From: Planctomycetota bacterium | GTDB taxonomy: Bacteria; Planctomycetota; Planctomycetia; Planctomycetales; Planctomycetaceae | DNA length: 64,000 nt | Assembly: GCA_003671275.1 (NCBI GenBank) | Contig: QWPB01000063.1 | Span: 1 to 64,000, forward strand | Reading direction: 5' to 3' | Part shown: piece after piece, positions 60,074 to 64,000 of the stretch | How positions within the stretch are numbered: the first letter of the stretch is position 1 | Layout: every line of letters begins with the position of its first letter | Position numbers and translations under genes: made by a program | The notes under the pieces: generated by a model | Databases searched by the model: none | Told to the model about the DNA's origin: nothing | What the model saw: the letters and a program-made list of their open reading frames with translations, nothing else

Positions 60074-61444
60074 ATGCGAACAGTCTATCTGGCAGTGTTG
60101 TGGCTCGGATGGGTGGGTGTCGCGCGGGCGGATGAGCCTGCGTGGCAGTCCTTGATGCCACATGTCCATGGGAATGACAAGGTCATCGGCCACTGGACTC
60201 GCGAGGCCGACCAGTTAACCGTGGCTGCGGCCCCGGGGGCCCGACTGGTGCTGCCGGTTGCTCCGTCTGGGGAGTATGACTTCCGCATGAGTTTCACTCG
60301 CGAAACGGGACAGCACTCGATCGGCCTGTTGTTCGTCCACGGCGGGCGGATATGTGCCTTCGAGGTGGATGCCTGGGGCCAGCATCTGGCAGGGTTTCAG
60401 AATGTGGCCGGTCAAGATATCCGCCAGAATGCCTCGCGCCGGGAAGGGGTGCCCCTTCGCAACGGACAGCGTTACACGTTGACGCTGGAAGTGCGGCGGG
60501 ATCGGTTGCGGGGATTGCTGGATAACCAGGAGATCGCGGTGCTGGCCACGACGGGGGCGGATCTCTCGCTGTCCGATCTGTGGAGGCTGCCGCAAGCAAC
60601 GCATCTGGCGGTGGCCGCGTGGGATTCCACCACAACGTTTCATTCCATCGAAGTGCGGTCGCTCAGCGGGACCGCTTTCGCGATTCGTCGTCCGGGATCT
60701 CCCGTAGTCGCAGGACTGACTACGCCAACTAGTCCCGCTCCCGCACCGCCGCGTCCCGCACGCACCGGCCAGCGCGTGGTGATCGTGATTGCCAATCAGG
60801 ACTTCTATTACCGCGAGTACGGCGATCCCCGCGAGGAACTGGAACGGGCAGGCATCGAAGTCATCGTCGCGGCGGGGCGTAAAGCCCCTTGCCGACCACA
60901 CAACGGCTCGGGACAGGGGGCCGATGGAGGAGTGGTCACCCCTGATATCACACTGGCCGAGGTGAAGGCGGCGGACTTCGATGCGGTCCTCTTTCCGGGA
61001 GGCTGGGGTTCCTCGATGTACCAGTACGCCTTTCGCGGACGGTATGACAACGCCGTCTACAACGGAGATCCCCGAACCAAAGCGGAAGCCAACCGGGTCA
61101 TCAACGAGTTTCTGGCAGCGGATAAATACGTGTGTGGACTGTGTAATGCGGTGTCTGTGCTGGCCTGGGCCCGGGTCAATGGGCAAAGTCCCTTGCAAGG
61201 CAAGCGGGTCTGCGCTCCTCCACGCGAAGCCCCTCTGGGGGTCTACAACGGTCAACGGGGACAGCCGTCTTGCCGCTGGCATCCCGAGCAAAACGGGGCG
61301 ATCCTCTCCCCCGCAGGAGCGATCGGAGATCCGGCAACGGATCGGGACGATGTTCTCGTCGATGGTCGGATCATCACAGGCGAGAACGACCCCTCCGCTC
61401 GCGAAATGGGCCGCCGGATTGTGGAAGTCCTCCGCCCGCGATAG
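60074..61444 (+). CDS. DJ-1/PfpI-family protein fused to an exported N-terminal beta domain
   Basis: A 456-residue exported protein. A signal peptide (MRTVYLAVLWLGWVGVARA) leads into a DUF1080/laminin-G-like beta domain (about 25-205; YDFRMSFTRETGQHS, AGFQNVAGQDIRQNA). After a Pro/Ala linker (about 222-240) comes a DJ-1/PfpI class I amidotransferase-like domain (about 243-456) with the nucleophile elbow YVCGLCNAVSVLAW and acidic residue in VIVAAGRK. PfpI-like domains are usually cytoplasmic proteases, deglycases or chaperones; an exported fusion is uncommon. TGGAGG precedes the ATG at 60074. It follows the DUF1080 gene by 67 bases. Confidence 0.83.
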   Translation: MRTVYLAVLWLGWVGVARADEPAWQSLMPHVHGNDKVIGHWTREADQLTVAAAPGARLVLPVAPSGEYDFRMSFTRETGQHSIGLLFVHGGRICAFEVDAWGQHLAGFQNVAGQDIRQNASRREGVPLRNGQRYTLTLEVRRDRLRGLLDNQEIAVLATTGADLSLSDLWRLPQATHLAVAAWDSTTTFHSIEVRSLSGTAFAIRRPGSPVVAGLTTPTSPAPAPPRPARTGQRVVIVIANQDFYYREYGDPREELERAGIEVIVAAGRKAPCRPHNGSGQGADGGVVTPDITLAEVKAADFDAVLFPGGWGSSMYQYAFRGRYDNAVYNGDPRTKAEANRVINEFLAADKYVCGLCNAVSVLAWARVNGQSPLQGKRVCAPPREAPLGVYNGQRGQPSCRWHPEQNGAILSPAGAIGDPATDRDDVLVDGRIITGENDPSAREMGRRIVEVLRPR

Positions 61445-61521
61445 CCATTGTCGGTTGTCAGGTCGCGGGGGCAGTTCGTAATGTCCCCTCTCCCCGATCC
61501 CCACCTCCATCCCCACTGCCC

Positions 61522-61917
61522 ATGATCATCGGCCTCGGTACGGACATCATTGAAGTTCCCCGCATCGGCGAGATGATCGAGCGCCACGGCGAACTGTTTC
61601 TCCAGCGGGTCTTCACCGAGGAGGAGATTCGCTACTGCCAGCAGCGGAAGGCCGCTCTCCAGCATTACGCGGGGCGATGGGCGGCCAAGGAGGCAGTCAT
61701 GAAGACCCTCGGCACCGGGTTCACCAAAGGAGTCGGCTGGACCGATATCGAGGTCGTCTCGCAGCGGAGCGGCCAGCCAGTGATCCGTCTGGCGGGAACC
61801 ACGGCCGAGATCGCCTCGAATCTGGGGATCGATCAGATTCTGATTACCATCTCGCACTGCCGGGCCTACGCCACTGCCACCGCGATCGCTGTTCAATTGC
61901 GACCGCGAGCGGGTTGA
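61522..61917 (+). CDS. acpS: Holo-[acyl-carrier-protein] synthase
   Basis: Transfers 4'-phosphopantetheine from CoA to acyl carrier protein, activating it for fatty acid synthesis. The 131-residue length is normal. The conserved IGLGTDIIEVPRI with its Mg-binding Asp starts the protein; RVFTEEEIRYC is near 32, GRWAAKEAVMKTLGTG (Mg Glu and CoA Lys) near 52, and ISHCRAYATATAIAV near the end. The ATG at 61522 gives the standard N-terminus. It is convergent, 19 bases apart, with the CoA-disulfide reductase gene. Confidence 0.96.
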   Translation: MIIGLGTDIIEVPRIGEMIERHGELFLQRVFTEEEIRYCQQRKAALQHYAGRWAAKEAVMKTLGTGFTKGVGWTDIEVVSQRSGQPVIRLAGTTAEIASNLGIDQILITISHCRAYATATAIAVQLRPRAG

Positions 61918-61936
61918 CCGTTGAGGAGTCATCGCC

Positions 61937-63586
61937 CTACTGGCTGTCGCGCCAGAGCAAGTAGGTCCGATAGCCACCGCCAATATTGCGAACTCGATAT
62001 CCGGACTGCAACAGAATACGAGTGGCCAGATAGCCGCGCTGACCGACCTGACAGTAAACCGCCAGATCACGATCGCGTGACAGCTCCGCGAGACGGTCGC
62101 GCAGCTCGTCGACCGGAATGTTCACAGCTCCGGGCAGATGTCCCTGTCCAAACTCTGCCGCAGTCCGCACATCGATCAGCAAAAGACCGCTCGCATACGA
62201 CTGGGCGAGAGCGTCTTCGAGATCAATCTGCGGATGGTCACCCCGCCGTAGCCCGCCCGCCACAAACCCCAGCATGTTGATCGGGTCTTTCGCAGACCCA
62301 TACTGCGGGGCATAAGACAGCTCCGCCTCCTCGAGGTCTTCGACCGTCATGCGAGCCTGGATGGCCATGGCGAGGAGATCGATCCGTTTATCGACTCCGG
62401 CACCGCCGACCCCTTGTGCCCCCAGGATCTGGCCGGTGTCCGGATCGAACAAAAGTTTGAGCGTCATCCCCTCGGCTCCGGGATAATAACCCGCGTGATG
62501 GGCCGGATGGATGTAGACCTTGCGAAACGGACGGTTTGCCCGGCGCAGCGATTTTTCGGATTGCCCCGTCATGGCCACCGTCTTGCCAAACAGACCGAGG
62601 ATGGCTGTTCCCTGTGTACCGCGATAGCGCGTGTCGCGGCCAAAGATCTGGTCGGCGGCAATTCGGCCCTGGCGATTGGCGGGGCCTGCCAGGGGAACCT
62701 GTGTCGGGACCCCGGTCACGGCGTCCCGGATCTCGACGGCATCTCCGACCGCGTAGATATCTGGATCAGTCGTCTGCATCTGGTCTGTCACACGGATACC
62801 GCCGCGCGGCCCGATCTCCAGCCCGGCATCGACCGCCAGCTGATTCTCAGGACGGACTCCCACACCGAGGATCACCAGCTGGGCCATCAGTATGAGGCCC
62901 GACTTCAGGTAGACCTTCAATCCTTCCGGGACGGACTCAACGGCTATCGCGGAATCACCCAAATGAAGAGTCACGCCACGTTCCTCCAGCAGCATGCGCA
63001 GAGGAGTGACGATCTCTTTGTCGAGAGGGGGAAGAATCTGATCACTCAGTTCGACGACTGTCGTGGCGACCCCGCGATGGACGAAGTTCTCCACCAGTTC
63101 CAAACCAATGAAACCGGCCCCGACCACCACCACCTGCTGGATGCCTCGATCCACAGCCGCCTTGATGCGGTCGACATCCTGCAGGTTTCGTAGCGTCTCC
63201 ACTCCCGGCAGGTCGATGCCCGGTAACGGGGGACGAATCGGGGCCGCTCCGGGCGCGAGGATCAACTTATCGTAGGACTCTTCGTACGTGTTTCCTGTCG
63301 CGTGATCGGTCACGCGAACGACCTTCCGCTGGCGATCGATGGCTTCGACGGAATTTCGTGTCCGGACATCAAGGCGGAATCGCTCGCGCAGCCGTTCCGG
63401 GGTCGTCACCAGCAATTTATCGCGATCACTGATCACGCCCCCAACATGATAAGGCAGCCCGCAGTTCGCGAACGACACATCCGGTCCACGTTCGAACAGG
63501 ATGATTTCGGCGGCTTCCGACAGCCGCCGGGCCCGGGTCGCAGCCGATGCTCCGCCAGCCACTCCACCAACAATGAGAAGTTTCAT
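61937..63586 (-). CDS. CoA-disulfide reductase / persulfide reductase with rhodanese domain
   Basis: A 549-residue flavoprotein of the CoADR-Rhd family, which reduces CoA disulfide, CoA persulfide or polysulfide using NAD(P)H. The FAD site LLIVGGVAGGASAAT is at the N-terminus, the redox Cys in SFANCGLPYHVGG near 43, and the NAD site VVVVGAGFIGLELVE near 157. A dimerisation domain follows, then a rhodanese domain (about 465-545) with active-site VYCQVGQRGYLA. The rhodanese Cys would pass sulfane sulfur to the flavin site. The ATG at 63586 starts the FAD motif. An ArsR-family gene lies 156 bases upstream on the same strand. Confidence 0.93.
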   Translation of the reverse strand: MKLLIVGGVAGGASAATRARRLSEAAEIILFERGPDVSFANCGLPYHVGGVISDRDKLLVTTPERLRERFRLDVRTRNSVEAIDRQRKVVRVTDHATGNTYEESYDKLILAPGAAPIRPPLPGIDLPGVETLRNLQDVDRIKAAVDRGIQQVVVVGAGFIGLELVENFVHRGVATTVVELSDQILPPLDKEIVTPLRMLLEERGVTLHLGDSAIAVESVPEGLKVYLKSGLILMAQLVILGVGVRPENQLAVDAGLEIGPRGGIRVTDQMQTTDPDIYAVGDAVEIRDAVTGVPTQVPLAGPANRQGRIAADQIFGRDTRYRGTQGTAILGLFGKTVAMTGQSEKSLRRANRPFRKVYIHPAHHAGYYPGAEGMTLKLLFDPDTGQILGAQGVGGAGVDKRIDLLAMAIQARMTVEDLEEAELSYAPQYGSAKDPINMLGFVAGGLRRGDHPQIDLEDALAQSYASGLLLIDVRTAAEFGQGHLPGAVNIPVDELRDRLAELSRDRDLAVYCQVGQRGYLATRILLQSGYRVRNIGGGYRTYLLWRDSQ

Positions 63587-63649
63587 GACAGTTCCCTTCC
63601 TGTGTGTGAGCCCAACGATGCAGAGCCCGACCGCTCACGAAGAACAACG

Positions 63650-63698
63650 ACGCCAGCCGAGGGCCTGTTGCCGCCACGTTTCCTACGGAAGCTGGCGT
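63650..63698. repeat. 8-base inverted repeat upstream of the reductase gene
   Basis: ACGCCAGC (63650-63657) and GCTGGCGT (63691-63698) are perfect reverse complements in the 156-base gap between the ArsR-family gene and the reductase gene. It could be an operator or an intercistronic RNA hairpin. Confidence 0.4.
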
Positions 63699-63742
63699 TT
63701 CACGGAACAGACCCGCTTGACGGCCATGGCATCCGCCGGCGG

Positions 63743-64000
63743 TCAGGGCACACATCCGAAGCGGGATTCGATACACCCCATGATGCTGGCGAGGTGCTGT
63801 TCGGCGATCTGGTAGAAGTTCTTGCGACCGTCTTTCTCGCTGGTTAGAAAGCCACAGCGTTGCATCAGGCGCAAATGTTCCGAGGCCATATGGCTGGGGA
63901 TTTCACAGGCTTCCGCCAGTTCACCGACGGTATAGCGGCCCTGCAGGAGCATCTGCACGATCCGCAATCGATGGGGATGAGCGAGGGTCTTGAGACATTC
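63743..64000 (-). CDS. ArsR-family transcriptional regulator (partial, cut by window edge)
   Basis: The last 85 codons of a winged-helix repressor; the 5' end lies beyond base 64000, and the frame is open to the edge (reads ECLKTLAHPHRLRIV). The helix-turn-helix is YTVGELAEACEIPSHMASEHLRLMQRCGFL and the wing SEKDGRKNFYQI, as in the ArsR/SmtB family, followed by the last helix. Cys residues occur in the recognition region (EACEIP), in RCGF and in the last helix (MGCIESRFGC), so thiol- or metal-based sensing is possible. The apparent start at 63967 is an internal TTG, not the real start. It probably controls the reductase gene downstream. Confidence 0.85.
   Translation of the reverse strand, partial: ECLKTLAHPHRLRIVQMLLQGRYTVGELAEACEIPSHMASEHLRLMQRCGFLTSEKDGRKNFYQIAEQHLASIMGCIESRFGCVP

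Overview
This is GC-rich DNA (about 60% by eye) from a member of the Planctomycetota, most likely order Planctomycetales. The evidence is the gene content: two DUF1559 prepilin-like proteins, a DUF1501 Tat-exported protein, DUF1080 and DUF1570 proteins, two formylglycine-type sulfatases, FG-GAP repeats and several trypsin/PDZ proteins. Many genes start without an obvious Shine-Dalgarno sequence, and GTG and TTG starts are common. No rRNA, tRNA, insertion sequence, prophage or CRISPR array was seen. The window looks like ordinary chromosome with 61 complete genes and one gene cut by the right edge.

Layout. 0.4-5 kb: panB, a SlyX-like coiled coil, a lipase-like hydrolase, an FG-GAP protein and rfbB. 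5-8 kb: a sulfatase with a DUF1570 zincin-like protein. 8-20 kb: housekeeping and metabolism (HD exoribonuclease-like protein, argF, truncated haemoglobin, recG, rnhA, infA, a trypsin/PDZ protease, archaeal-type phosphoglycerate mutase, argH, a SpoIIE-type phosphatase with a degenerate receiver). 20-25.6 kb: thiol/redox proteins (ArsC-fold protein, glutathione peroxidase, thioredoxin-like protein), a second sulfatase, small unknown proteins and a histidine phosphatase.

25.7-36.1 kb is the most unusual part. It is one tightly packed, mostly start/stop-overlapping run of ten genes: three different GspF/PilC-type platform proteins, three divergent pseudopilins (the last lacking Glu+5), two DUF1559 prepilin-like proteins, a 601-residue membrane protein with a DUF4350-like extracytoplasmic domain, and a double ABC-2 permease. 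The assembly ATPase, secretin, prepilin peptidase and ABC ATPase are all absent from the window. It looks like a lineage-specific envelope machine related to type II secretion and type IV pili.

36-45 kb: an unknown exported protein, an HTTM-domain protein, a CLC transporter with fluoride-clade motifs, a Gly/Cys-rich lipoprotein, then a minus-strand group of AAA ATPase, TPR lipoprotein and GT4 glycosyltransferase. 45-48.8 kb: a coupled trio of an HtrA-like protease, a second HtrA-like protein whose catalytic Ser is Ala, and queG. 48.9-53 kb: PAP2 phosphatase, GT39-type glycosyltransferase and DUF1501. 53.3-57.3 kb: a minus-strand run SDR, Nudix, inactive M16, small membrane protein, PfkB kinase. 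57.4-64 kb: riboflavin synthase with a small partner, a DUF1080 lipoprotein, a DJ-1/PfpI fusion, acpS, and a CoA-disulfide reductase/rhodanese behind an ArsR-family regulator that runs off the window.
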